Shown one piece after another: positions 1-9,079 of a stretch of DNA of 50,640 bases. Origin of the DNA: Chara braunii (lineage: Eukaryota; Streptophyta; Charophyceae; Charales; Characeae); NCBI GenBank assembly GCA_003427395.1, contig BFEA01000321.1, forward strand, positions 657,182 to 707,821, read 5' to 3'. The position numbers were made by a program, and so were the translations under genes. The notes under the pieces were generated by a model that had not been told where the DNA came from, searched no databases, and saw only the letters and a program-made list of their open reading frames with translations. Positions within the stretch are counted from its first letter, which is position 1. Every line of letters starts with the position of its first letter.

Positions 1-60
1 TTTTTTTTTTTTTTTTTTTTCCGCAGAATGTTTTTTTTTTTCTTTTTTTTCCCCAGCAAT
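1..60. repeat. T-rich low-complexity tract
   Basis: Two long T runs with a few interruptions fill the window edge. They could be the tail of a minus-strand retrocopy or simple low complexity. No coding signal is present. Confidence 0.8.
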
Positions 61-426
61 TGAGTGTGAGGCTTGACAATGGTCAGGCTACCGGTTGCCC
101 GAACCTCCGACTTGATAGTTGGGGGAGGTACTGGTGGTTTAAACCACAACTACCTCTAAACCTGTTTCTGCCGATTCCGATTTTCACGGTGCACCGAGTT
201 TTATTGAGCATGGGTTCTGTGTTTTTCTTTACTGGTACTCTGTTGAAAAAAAATAAAAAACACGGCCAGACTTTCAAAAAACAACCAACTTGCAGGCAAA
301 AAAAAACAACAACACCCCTCTTGACGTGATACAAGGTAGTTACGTAGCTCAAAATCATTGTGTGAGTATGCCCTAGGTGATGGCGTTATGGCAAGAGTGT
401 TAGAATCCACATCAAATTAATTGGAC
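61..426. repeat. Dispersed repeat, related to 26872-27100
   Basis: The part from about 157 to 380 resembles 26872-27090. Both contain a segment like 'cctgtttctgcc...attttcac...ccgagttttat', then an A-rich stretch, then 'gagtatgccct' or 'gagtgtgccct'. Copies differ by many substitutions. The A-rich interruption suggests a poly-A retrosequence or composite repeat. The short ORFs here have no recognisable product. The Penelope-like element begins inside or against this sequence at about 427. Confidence 0.55.
125..156. repeat. Near-perfect palindrome centred on TTTAAA
   Basis: Two 16-nt arms meet at TTTAAA. The left arm reads GAGGTACTGGTGGTTT, and the right arm is its reverse complement with two mismatches. 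The arm matches the terminal motif TTAAACCACCAGTAC found elsewhere in the window (30479, 35774, 41070, 27723). It looks like two terminal inverted repeats joined back to back. Confidence 0.75.
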
Positions 427-429
427 TAG

Positions 430-666
430 GATTTTAACTCTTACTCAGTTGTTCCTCAGAAGAAGGCGGTAATAACATGCTACCTGCACAGACTGTATCG
501 GATGACCTCAGACGTCAAATTAACTGGACTAGGATTACTATCCCTGAAAAGGCTTCTGCACCTGCAAGATTACCCAGGGAAAGTTTTTGACGAGTGCCTG
601 AGTAAATTCATTCGGAGACGAGCTCCGACTTGGGACACTTTGGGTAAGAAATTTTGCGGCTGGTAA
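430..666 (+). pseudogene. C-terminal fragment of Penelope-like reverse transcriptase
   Basis: The frame reads DFNSYSVVPQKKAVITCYLH and runs on to a TAA at 664-666, matching the last 79 or so codons of the RT ORF ending at 6081. Only the RT tail is present; the catalytic motifs are absent because the copy is 5' truncated. About seven of the eight nucleotide differences I compared with the downstream copy are transitions. No start or promoter is expected. Confidence 0.85.
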
Positions 667-885
667 TTCCATAAATTTTTTGAAGGTTAATCATATAGAT
701 TTTCAGTTTCACGCTATCTGCAAATATATCTGAGGTTTCCTTTTTCAATAGCGTAGGACCAACTGGCTTTGGAACGGGGAACAGAACGACAAATTAGACT
801 CAGATTTCGAAAGATTTATTGGGATGTGCTCAGTACCAGTTGAAACGTTGTTGCGCTCACGGACTACCGGGAAAGTTCTCAGAGA

Positions 886-1030
886 TGCAGAAATATAGAG
901 CTAGGATGTCTTTTTTTTGGACTTACTGAGGATCAGTGATAACGCTTTTGTTTTTCAGAACTACCGAAATATAGAGCTAGGATTTCTTTTTTGGACTTAC
1001 TGAGGATCATATATAACGTTTTTGTTTGCT
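886..1030 (+). repeat. Tandem repeat of about 70 bp in the element 3' UTR
   Basis: The block 'gaaatatagagctaggat' plus 'ggacttactgaggatca' and 'ataacg' occurs twice in a row. The same doublet is present in the downstream copy at about 6290-6430. It therefore belongs to the element and predates the split between the two copies. Confidence 0.8.
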
Positions 1031-1365
1031 GAACTACCGAAAATATTTTTTGGAGATACTGCAGTGTAGAACTAGCCTGTCTCTCCCTGCCACCTGTAGA
1101 AATAATTTTCGGGAAACATCAGGCCTGCGGTGACGAAAACGACAAATAAGACTCAAATCCTTAAAGGATTTCTGTGGAATATCCTTGGAGGATTTTATCT
1201 GTTTTTTTTGTTTTCTTTTTGTGAGAAACACATTTGAACTTACGGCCTACCGGAGGTACTACTAGATTACGAGGTAGAAAGAGTAAACGTACCGGGAGTA
1301 GAAGGGTAACACTTCGGTATTTATTAGATAGTATTCCAACTTACCAGTTATCTCGGAACTTGTTC

Positions 1366-1416
1366 ATCCCTCCTGATGAGGCTAGATTTGGCTCTAGCCG
1401 AAATCGGTAGAGGGTT
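1366..1416 (+). ncRNA. Hammerhead ribozyme motif, type I, in the upstream pLTR
   Basis: Stem I is CCCTC (1368-1372) paired with GAGGG (1410-1414). The conserved CTGATGA lies at 1373-1379. Stem II is GGCTAGA (1380-1386) paired with TCTAGCC (1393-1399) with a 6-nt loop, and GAA follows at 1400-1402. Stem III is the very short A-TC/GG-T at 1403-1408. Position 17 is A1409, so self-cleavage would fall between 1409 and 1410. Minimal type I hammerheads of this kind are known in Penelope-like elements. Stem III is almost self-complementary, so activity may need dimeric RNA. Confidence 0.85.
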
Positions 1417-1848
1417 AGCCAGCCATCGCCTGCGAGCGGACGATGTTCCAACACCATAGCTCATGGCTATGGTGTTTCCTCTTGGTGCTTTCTTTTCCTA
1501 TTTGAAGAAGAACCGACTCTTGGTGTTGTAACTCATTTTTTTTAAGAATCAGAGTAACTTTTTCTGAGCGACACATACTTTGGCGTGTTATCCTTTTAGC
1601 ATGCTTGTGTGATGCGTGAAAGCTGATCTCGGTTCACGCTGTTATCGGCTTTGCTTTCCTCCAATCGGTAACGATAGTGGCAACCAGCCAGGAGGCGATC
1701 ACCTGGTTTGGTGGCCCTGAAGCACTAGAAAACTAGCTAGCTGACCACTTAGACCATCACCACTGCGAAGCGCTTATCGCCAGAGGATACAAAGGGGAGA
1801 TTCGTTTAAATTTCCTACGAGAGAAACGATAGAAAAGGTAGAGGTAGG

Positions 1849-3291
1849 ATGAATGGAAACGGCGGTTTCGGTTTTGGAACAGGACCGCTTGGACCACCTC
1901 AAGGAGGAGGTGGGGGAGGATGGAACGGAGGACAAGGGGGACAGGGAGGTCAAGGAGGATGGAACGAAAATGGAGGAGGATGGAATAACGGGAACGGAGG
2001 AAATTGGAATAGTGGAAACGGAGGAAACTGGAGTAACGGGGGAGGTAGTAACGGAAATGGAGGTAACTGGAACAACGGAGGAAATTGGAACAACAATGGA
2101 GGAGGAGGAAACAACGGAGGAGGATGAAACAATGGAGGAGGAGGTCAACGAAGAGGACCTAAATGCTACAACTTCGGACAGTTCAGACATATCGTGCGAG
2201 AATGCAATAATCAACGACAGTACTTCCAAGGACAACAACTAAATCACCAAACGCCGCAGCAGACTAACTACCAAGTGCCGCACATGAATGAGACGTCAAG
2301 TAGTTCAAACGCCTGTGCAGAAGCTCCAGTAAAAACAATACTTAGTAAAGATCTAGAAGATTCGCTCAAGAGCATGGCAACATTCGTACAGAGGCAAATG
2401 GAAAAAGAAGAGGAGGAGAGAAAACGGAAGAAGGAGGAGGATGAAAGGAAAAAAAAAGCAGAGGAAGAAGAAACAGCGAGAGAAGAAGTGAATGGACTGA
2501 CGTTAGAGAAAAAGAAGGCACAAGAGTTAAAGGAGGCGAAAAGGAATTGGTAGTTTGAAAAAATGCTCGCAAAACAAAAGGAGGTTTTGGAGGAAGAATT
2601 CGAGAGAAGATTGGAGACAAGATTGAAGAAGGTAATGATATCCGAGAAGGCTGTGAAAGCTAAGGCCAAACAGACCACACCATCGCCCGCACCTTCAGAC
2701 TCCGAGGAAGACGAGGAAGAGATACAAGAAGACAGATTAGAGAAACGGAAGAGGCCAGCGGGGCAGACTTCCAGAGGACAAGCCAGCCCGGCCGGAACAC
2801 CAGCCAAGATCGGACGACCATCAACAAACGAAGAACCACCAACGAGAATTATGGAAGAATGCGATGTGGGGGAAACCGAGAAAGGAAGAGGGAGAACTCG
2901 AAGGGAAGGGAAAGGATTCCCTATCAGTGAATCAGCTCTATGGGAGGGCGCTCCTGTGGATGAAGATAGTAAGACGGAAGTCGCTTTCAGGAAACAGGTT
3001 CGAAAATTCTTGGCAAGGAAGAGTGTGCATACGATACAAGATATGTGCAGGGAAGCAGAAAAATGGCTTTCCGAGGAAGACCTGAAGCCACTGATGAGCT
3101 GGTGGAAATCAGGGTATGTATTTTTTCAAGAAACCTCGCACACCTCGGCAGGGTGGAATTGTGATCCGAGAACCATCAAGCGCCATTCGAGCCCTAAGAA
3201 CACCAAACAACCAGATCGACAACATCGATCCGTCCGAAGACTGACGTGTGGAGTGACCTTCATTTCTATCTCGACTTGCGACACCAACTAA
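1849..3291 (+). pseudogene. ORF1 of the Penelope-like element (zinc-knuckle relic, coiled coil)
   Basis: One frame runs from ATG 1849 to TAA 3289-3291 (about 480 codons), broken by TGA at 2125 and TAG at 2551. The first 95 residues are Gly/Asn/Trp-rich repeats. A zinc knuckle follows at about 2163-2204 as C-X2-F-X4-H-X4-C; the expected second cysteine is phenylalanine. Next comes a Lys/Glu-rich, probably coiled-coil segment (2390-2650), then an acidic stretch and a basic tail. A nucleic-acid-binding, Gag-like role is inferred from this architecture; I recognise no specific family. It shares its reading frame with the endonuclease-RT ORF downstream. Confidence 0.65.
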
Positions 3292-3378
3292 CTAGTAGGG
3301 CAGCCGTTGATACGAAACAACTTAGACAAGATATTAAGAAAGTCCTGAGATTATGCATCGTTATTCTTGTATGTCAAG

Positions 3379-3432
3379 GTGAGTTAAACAGGTACAAAAT
3401 TCTTCGAAAGCTGGGTATATTTTATTAATCAG
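3379..3432 (+). other. Possible 54-nt spliceosomal intron in the element
   Basis: A strong donor-like GTGAGT follows AAG at 3379. An acceptor-like 'tttattaatcag' ends at 3432, just before codons leading into the GIY-YIG domain. Removing it would excise the in-frame TAA at 3385 and keep the frame. Other nearby stops (3346, 3289) remain, so this could be chance. Introns are known in some Penelope-like elements. Confidence 0.3.
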
Positions 3433-6081
3433 GATCGGGATAAATGGGATAACCCGAATTCTTGTGTTTATGTGCTACTTAACCCAGGATGTCGCGCATC
3501 ATATATAGGGCAAACCTCACGATCACTCTCGGAAAGATGGAACGAACACTATTACCGTACTAATAACTCTCTATTTACTATTAATTCTAAACTCTACAGT
3601 TGGTTACAGAACCGAGGAATTAAAAACTATGTTGCCCTCCCGATTGCCTTCGTCCCAACTTATGACCTAGTCAATCTGGAGAAAGTCCTCATTAAAAGGT
3701 GGTCTCCTACACTTAATTCCTCCTATCGAAAATGGGTTTCTGGGAAGAAAAACCGTAAAGGCAGGAAAGAACGGAAGAAAGTCAGATGTCAGATTTTCCG
3801 GGATGAAAGGCCTATCGTTTTTAAAACTGAAAATTTCATATCTAGTAACTTCATCAATATTTGTAGGACGACGTTAGAAGGAAACAAAGAAATCTCTTCG
3901 TCTGGAGGAAAGATTTGGGTTTCTGAATGGAAGGCGGTAATTCGGGAAATCGGACTCAGCACCTTCTCAATAAATGCTAATGTCTTACCTCTGAATGAAT
4001 TGAAGAATATACTTGAAGATGGAGAAAATATTGAAATTCACCAACTAAAAGGTGGAACGATATCTAAGCAAAACAAAAAGTTGAAAAATACTCTATATAA
4101 AATTTTGAAGAACCCATGGGCTAAAAAGAAGCTATATAAATGAAAATTGGAAGACCTACTTGAATTATTCATGACAACAGATCTTTGTACTAAAGCTATC
4201 TGTCGAAGTAATATGAGAGATGTACCGGGGGGGATGTTATGGAAGAAATTTGGTTTTAATACACGTAGAAAACACTGTGTAGCGATTACATATGATGACG
4301 GTCTACGAAAGAAAGGGATAAAAAAAGTCGTAACTAATCATCTACTCGATCTCCTTCCGCTAGCTGAAGCTACTTTCAAGTGTAAGAAACTCAGAACTGT
4401 CTGGAGAAAAAACAGAACAGTTGCTGAGATTCTTCATAACCACCGGACTGTTGCGCAGATCCCGGTGGGAGTCTGCAATTGTGTAGAATTCAACCTCCCG
4501 ACTGAAGGGGGACACGTGATATGTAGAGTTAGCAATTTGGAAAGCGTAGATCGATTTCTTAGAAATGCTAGAAACGTCACCTTTCCCGATCAGACTAGGA
4601 GAAAAACAAGGTTTTTGACGGAAATTAACGATGCTTTGATAAAAATAGGAGTAAACACACCTATATCAAGGGATAAAGCGGGAGATTGTTTGAAAACATC
4701 ATCACTCGAGAGAAACTTCGACCCTAGCTCTCTAAATTATCTGAAACAATTGAGAAATCACTTTGTGTTGACGGCGGTGGATAAGAATCCAGCAGAAACA
4801 GTTATTATGTGTCCTGAAATCTACGCGAAGGGAATAAAAAATATTTTCTGGGGAAATAACAGTTTTCAAGTCGAATGGAGATCAGAAGCAGAGATTCTGG
4901 TAAAATGTGAAAAGGAATATAAAAAAGAAGGATTAACAAGAATCGGAAAATGGGATGGATTGGGAAGATGTGGGTGTGCCTATATAATTCCCAAAAATAA
5001 AGACCTGTCGAAATTCTGGTCGATCAGCCCATCTTTAAATGAACCATCTAGAATGGCTGGAAGTGGGGTAGCCCGCGCACTCAATCACCTTCTGTTTCTT
5101 CTACCAAAGAGTCTGCACTTTAACCTGAAATCAACTGATCTGTTAACAAAACGGATAACAGAAGTTAATAACTGGGCTGAAAAGAAAATAGGTAACCTGC
5201 TCTGCGCTTCGTTCGATATCAAAGAAATTTTTAGCAGACTACCTCATGATTCTATCATGGAAGCTCTCGACTGGCTACTGCAGTTCTACAAGACGAAAGA
5301 GAAGAACAAACTGATAGTAAAAAGAAGGGGCAAAGGGGCAACATTCTCCTTGAAGAATGAGGCTGACAGTTGGCCAACCATCTGTTTTAAGGAGATTCGT
5401 CACATGATCTGCTTTGAACTTTGTAACACCTATGTCATGGAAGCAGAGAGAATAATCAGGCAAAAAACAGGTATCCCCATGGGGAAACGTACAAGCCCCC
5501 CTTTGGCATGTATCCTCTGCGCTTTCAACGAGTTTAAATTCCTATCAAGCCTGGGTACGGATAAGAAGTTGGTAAAGGGGATACGTCTCATGGATGACGT
5601 ATCACTCTTTGTTTGGTGTGATGAAAGAAAGGGAAATTACAAGGCGAGGAAGATTCTAGACCTTTTCCAAACGGCCTATGACAAGGCTCTCACTTTGGAA
5701 TGTACGGACGAGGGAAGAGGAAAATGGGATTTCTTGGGAACAAGGATTAAAATTGAGACATGGAAGAAAGTAACGACCCAGTTAATCCAGAGAAACTTCA
5801 AAGAAATATGGGAAAACGGCAAACTTACCTTCCGGACGATCCAGGATTTTAACTCTTACTCAGTTGTTCCTCAGAAGAAAGCGGTAATAACATGCTGCCT
5901 GCACAGATTGTATCGGATGACCTCAGACGTCAAATTAACTGGACTAGGATTACTATCCCTGAAAAGACTTCTGCGCCTGCAAGATTACCCAGGGAAAGTT
6001 TTTGACGAGTGCTTGAGTAAATTCATTCGGAGACGAGCTCCGACTTGGGACACTTGGGGTAAGAAATTTTGCAGCTGGTAA
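3388..6081 (+). pseudogene. GIY-YIG endonuclease-reverse transcriptase (permuted Penelope-like)
   Basis: The frame is open from 3388 except for one TGA at 4141-4143, and it ends at TAA 6079-6081. The GIY-YIG nuclease comes first: VYV at about 3466, SYIGQT at about 3500, an arginine in LSERWNEH, the catalytic-type glutamate in NLEKVLI, and asparagine in PTLN. A basic linker follows. The RT has motif A FDIKEIF (Asp at 5215), motif B GIPMGKRTSPPLA (about 5470), motif C RLMDDVS (Asp-Asp at 5593-5598), and a following WDFLGTRI. All catalytic residues I can see are kept. Upstream in-frame stops at 3289, 3346 and 3385 leave the true start unclear. Confidence 0.85.
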
Positions 6082-7012
6082 TTCCAAGTTTTCAAGGTTA
6101 ATCATATAGATTTTCAGATTCACGCTATATGCAAATATATATGAGGTTTCCTTTTTCAATAGCGTAGGATTAACTGGCTTTGGAACGGGGAACAAAACAA
6201 CAAATTAGACTCAGATTTATTGGGATGTGCTCAGGCCCAGTTGAAACGTTGTTGCGCTCACGGACTACCGGAAAAGTTCTCAGAGATGCAGAAATATAGA
6301 GCTAGGATGTCTTTCTTTTGAACTTATTGAGGATCAGTGATAACGTTTTTGTTTTTCAGAACTACCGAAATATAGAGCTAGGATTTCTTTTTTGGACTTA
6401 CTGAGGATCAGCTATAACGTTTTTGTTTGCAGAACTACCGAAAATAGTTTTTGGAGATACTGCAGTGTAGAACTAGCCTGTCTCTCCCCGCCACTTGTAG
6501 AAATAATTTTCAGGAAACATCAGGCCTGCGGTGACGAAAACGACAAATAGGACTCAAATCCTCGAAGGATTTCTGTGGAATGAACTTATGGGCTACCGGA
6601 GGTACTACTAGATTACGAGGTAGGACGGAGTAAACGTACCGGGAGTTGAAGGGTAACACTTCGGTATTTATTAGATAGTATTCTAACTTACCAGTCATCT
6701 CGGAACTTGTTCATCCCTCCTGATGAGGCTAGATTTGGCTCTAGCCGAAACCGGTAAAGGGTTAGCCAGCCATCGCCCGCTAGCGGATGATGTTCCAACA
6801 CCATAGCTCATGGCTATGTTGTTTCCTCTTGGTGCTTTCTCTTCCTATCTGACAAAGAGCCGACTCTTGGTGTTGTAACTCATTTTTTTCAAAGAGTCTA
6901 AGTAACTTTTTTCCGAGCGACACATACTTTGGCGTGTTACCCTTTTAGCATGCTTGTGTGGTGCGTTAAAGCTGATCTCGGTTCACGCTGTTATCGGCTT
7001 CGCTTTTCTCCA
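5843..7012 (+). repeat. Downstream terminal repeat (pLTR) of the Penelope-like element
   Basis: This segment matches 427-1665 over the RT tail, 3' UTR and hammerhead, with scattered substitutions and a deletion of about 55 bp near 6580. Its end carries a short local duplication of 'tccaatc', after which the sequence changes to mitochondrial-like DNA. Confidence 0.85.
6713..6763 (+). ncRNA. Hammerhead ribozyme motif, type I, in the downstream pLTR
   Basis: CTGATGA lies at 6720-6726. The 7-bp stem II is 6727-6733 with 6740-6746, and GAA is 6747-6749. Stem III is the palindrome ACCGGT (6750-6755) and position 17 is A6756. Stem I CCCTC (6715-6719) faces AAGGG (6757-6761), so the pair next to the core is a C-A mismatch, unlike the upstream copy. 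Predicted cleavage is between 6756 and 6757. The mismatch may reduce activity. Confidence 0.85.
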
Positions 7013-7066
7013 ATCGCTTTCCTCCAATCCAATCCAAAAAAGGTGTTAGATCCATGGAAGAATTAA

Positions 7067-7237
7067 AAGGACAATGTGTACCATTATGCTTTTGTTATGC
7101 TAATCGGGTTAACCATATTTATTACCATCATAGGTCTTTGGGACTTTATTTCATTTTGGGTAGATAATCGATTGTATTTTATTTCCTTATTGAGTTTTCT
7201 ATTTATTCATCTCGAAAGACACGTAAACAACAACTAA
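7067..7237 (+). pseudogene. nad5: Nuclear mitochondrial fragment: C-terminus of nad5
   Basis: The frame reads VYHYAFVMLIGLTIFITIIG followed by LWDFISFWVDNRLYF, and ends at TAA 7235-7237. This is the conserved last transmembrane region of NAD5 (complex I subunit 5) of the plant/algal type. Only the final 55 or so codons are present. It starts within about 40 bp of the Penelope-like element end and abuts a nad4 fragment in the opposite direction. A rearranged nuclear mitochondrial insertion is the simplest reading. No part is expected to be expressed. Confidence 0.75.
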
Positions 7238-7239
7238 AA

Positions 7240-7433
7240 ACTTGTTGAAACCACCCCCACAAAACAAACACATATGTTAAAAATTCGTGCTCCATTTGAA
7301 AATCTTGAAAAACCATGAGTTCCCAATTTAAAGAGAATTCCCTCTGAGATAACAGATCCAGCGGTGGGTGCTTCTACATGAGCTTCATGTAACCAAATAT
7401 GAACTGGTACCATAGTTACTTTAATCTTATTTG
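7240..7433 (-). pseudogene. nad4: Nuclear mitochondrial fragment: internal part of nad4
   Basis: The minus strand encodes [20 protein letters not shown] followed by [19 protein letters not shown]. This is the highly conserved quinone-site loop region of NAD4, where the usual text is [17 protein letters not shown]. The changes P to H and LAG to SEG suggest decay. The similarity starts at KIKV near 7433 and fades toward 7240. It sits tail to tail with the nad5 fragment, an order that implies joining of separate mitochondrial pieces or an inversion. The surrounding ORF (to 7656) is not mitochondrial upstream of this point. Confidence 0.8.
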
Positions 7434-8170
7434 ACAATCTGAGTGGTCTTATCAAGTGGCCTCTTTTAGGGGCGCTCATCGTTTTACTTATTCCTAACTT
7501 GAAAACACGGTTGATACGAAGTATTGCCTTTTGCACCTCTTTGATCACTTTTTTATACTCTCTGTTGTTTTGGATATAATTTGAGAAAACTGAACTTAGG
7601 CCGGAAAAGGGTTCATACATTTTGCAAAGTAATAGTGTGGGCATGCCCTCCTCCACGTCATGCCTCCCTGGCAGGGCACCAAAAAAAAAAAGAAATTAAG
7701 AAACACAAACAATGAAAACCTAAAACTGACCACTATAGCAGTTAGATACGAACGCGTGAGTTTTGGTGTGACCACAACTTGGCCCAAGGCCTTCCCCGAC
7801 ATGATGGTTTGATTTTCGAAGGGGCCCACAAGGCCAATTGTCGAGCCTCGTCCAATCCCCGAAAAGTTCGAAAAAGATAGGAAAACGACCAGTTTTCCCA
7901 TTTTTTCCAAAAGTGACAAAGGTAGTGGTGGTTTAAACGACATTTGAAGACCTTTGTTTGCTCACTATTGTACTTGTCCTCATGCTCGCTATTTTACAAG
8001 AACGGGCAGACACAGTCATGGTCATTGAGATGAACTGTGATCATTGATGTTGCACCATGGTCCTGTTGTACTTGTAAGATCAAGGCATGAAATACAACAG
8101 AGCAAACGATGCCGAATAACATTCCTCGAAAAAGCCGAGTGACAAACATTATAAATAAATACAAAGATGA
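7434..8170. other. Unassigned stretch with one TTTAAAC-type terminal motif
   Basis: No gene is recognised. GGTAGTGGTGGTTTAAAC at 7921-7938 matches the TTAA-associated motif seen elsewhere. Short minus-strand ORFs here have no family signature. Confidence 0.5.
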
Positions 8171-8175
8171 CCTAC

Positions 8176-8454
8176 CAACCGACACAGGTGTTTGTTCTTC
8201 CACTTCTTGTTCAAGGCTTGTCCCACAATGTTTGCAAGGGATAGCAGGCGCTTTTGTTCTTTCACTGGGGGATCTTTGTTAGTAGTCCATAGTTTGTGTT
8301 TATAATACTTTAAGTCATTTTCAACGTTTGGTTCTACTGGTTGTTCCCTTTGGCCAAAACTAATTGTTGGGAGGGTGTTAAAATTGCAGGCAGGGGCTTC
8401 TAGGAGGGGGGAGAGCCAGTCCTTGCAGGCGTCACACCAGTATTGGTCGTTGTC
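8176..8454 (-). CDS. Predicted internal exon of an unrecognised gene
   Basis: On the minus strand an acceptor ('tttttttatcag', before 8454) and a donor (TTG followed by GTAGGT, after 8176) bound a 279-nt exon of 93 codons with no stop and phase 0 at both ends. It encodes DNDQYWCDACKDWLSP near the start and KEQKRLLSLANIVGQALNKK near the end. The CDAC motif could be half of a zinc-binding site, but no partner histidines are evident. Neighbouring exons were not found. It could be a host gene or a transposon gene; the function is unknown. Confidence 0.4.
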
Positions 8455-8684
8455 CTGATAAAAAAACAAAACGGCACGTAACCCCCAAGGCGTGGAAGTT
8501 AAAAATTTTCAAGAGGATGCACTTCGATAACACACAAGCGTTGTATTTGAATACAAAGCACATGTTTTGTATTTAAATCTAGAGAAGAAAAAACTCCCGT
8601 ATTCGAATAGAACATTCCCCTTTTTTCCCGAGGTCAGTGCATGCCCTTGCGCTCCCTGTCACTAACACACTGCGTGCTGCAAGT

Positions 8685-8689
8685 CTCTT

Positions 8690-8744
<55 letters not shown>

Positions 8745-8769
8745 CTGTCTCTCTCTCTCTCTATCTATA

Positions 8770-8800
<31 letters not shown>

Positions 8801-8802
8801 AG
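8685..8802. repeat. Compound microsatellite (CT)n(TATC)n, two blocks
   Basis: (CT)n followed by (CTAT)n occurs twice in succession, then a short (CA)n. The same compound type recurs at 30271-30322 and 42340-42417, suggesting spread within a repeat family. Confidence 0.95.
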
Positions 8803-9079
8803 ACACACACACACAATCAGTTTTATGTATGTCAATTTTTTTCCTGTTATCTGTCCTCCCTCTGATTTTTTTAAAGTATTTTTTGGTGTGTCAAACTTAG
8901 CACCCTTAAGTAGTGCCAAACAGTCGATGGTTCCTCGTTTGGAGTGCCAACTGCACTTTTATGGGGGCTTCTTCGCTCGGGATGTCTGTGTTGCCTATGA
9001 ATGATGACGGACGATTGTCAGAGTGTTTCGCTTGCTCAGTCGGTGGTGGGAACCAATAGCCTGCGGGGTTCAATTGTGA

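Larger units (their letters stand above)
427..1665 (+). mobile_element. 5'-truncated upstream copy (pLTR) of a Penelope-like element
   Basis: This segment is a diverged copy of 5843-7012. It contains the last part of the reverse transcriptase ORF, the 3' UTR with internal 70-bp repeats, and the hammerhead motif. It joins directly to the 5' end of the longer copy. Such a head-to-tail partial copy is the usual pseudo-LTR arrangement of Penelope-like elements. It holds about 55 bp near 1177-1236 that the downstream copy lacks. In the aligned coding part the differences are mostly transitions. Confidence 0.85.
1666..7030 (+). mobile_element. Penelope-like retroelement with N-terminal GIY-YIG endonuclease
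   Basis: This copy spans a 5' leader, ORF1 (1849-3291), an endonuclease-RT ORF (3388-6081), a 3' UTR and a terminal repeat with a second hammerhead. The endonuclease precedes the RT, the reverse of canonical Penelope elements. That order matches the permuted group called Naiad in animals and Chlamys in green algae and protists. The 3' end near 7012-7030 is marked by a short duplication of 'ctttcctccaatc'. Nonsense codons indicate a dead copy, but the RT catalytic residues remain. Confidence 0.85.

Noticed and set aside
1340-1410. Type III hammerhead using TTACCAGT as stem III
   Set aside because: Stem III could pair with one mismatch, but stem I would not close. The type I fold pairs perfectly in the upstream copy.
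1774-2242. ORFs on the minus strand and other frames across the Gly-rich part of ORF1
   Set aside because: They are shadows of the GGA/AAT repeats. The plus frame at 1849 continues into the zinc-knuckle and coiled-coil text.
2125-4143. Stop codon reassignment in this organism
   Set aside because: TAA, TAG and TGA all occur in the element frame, while RPL30 ends normally at TAA. Decay explains this better.
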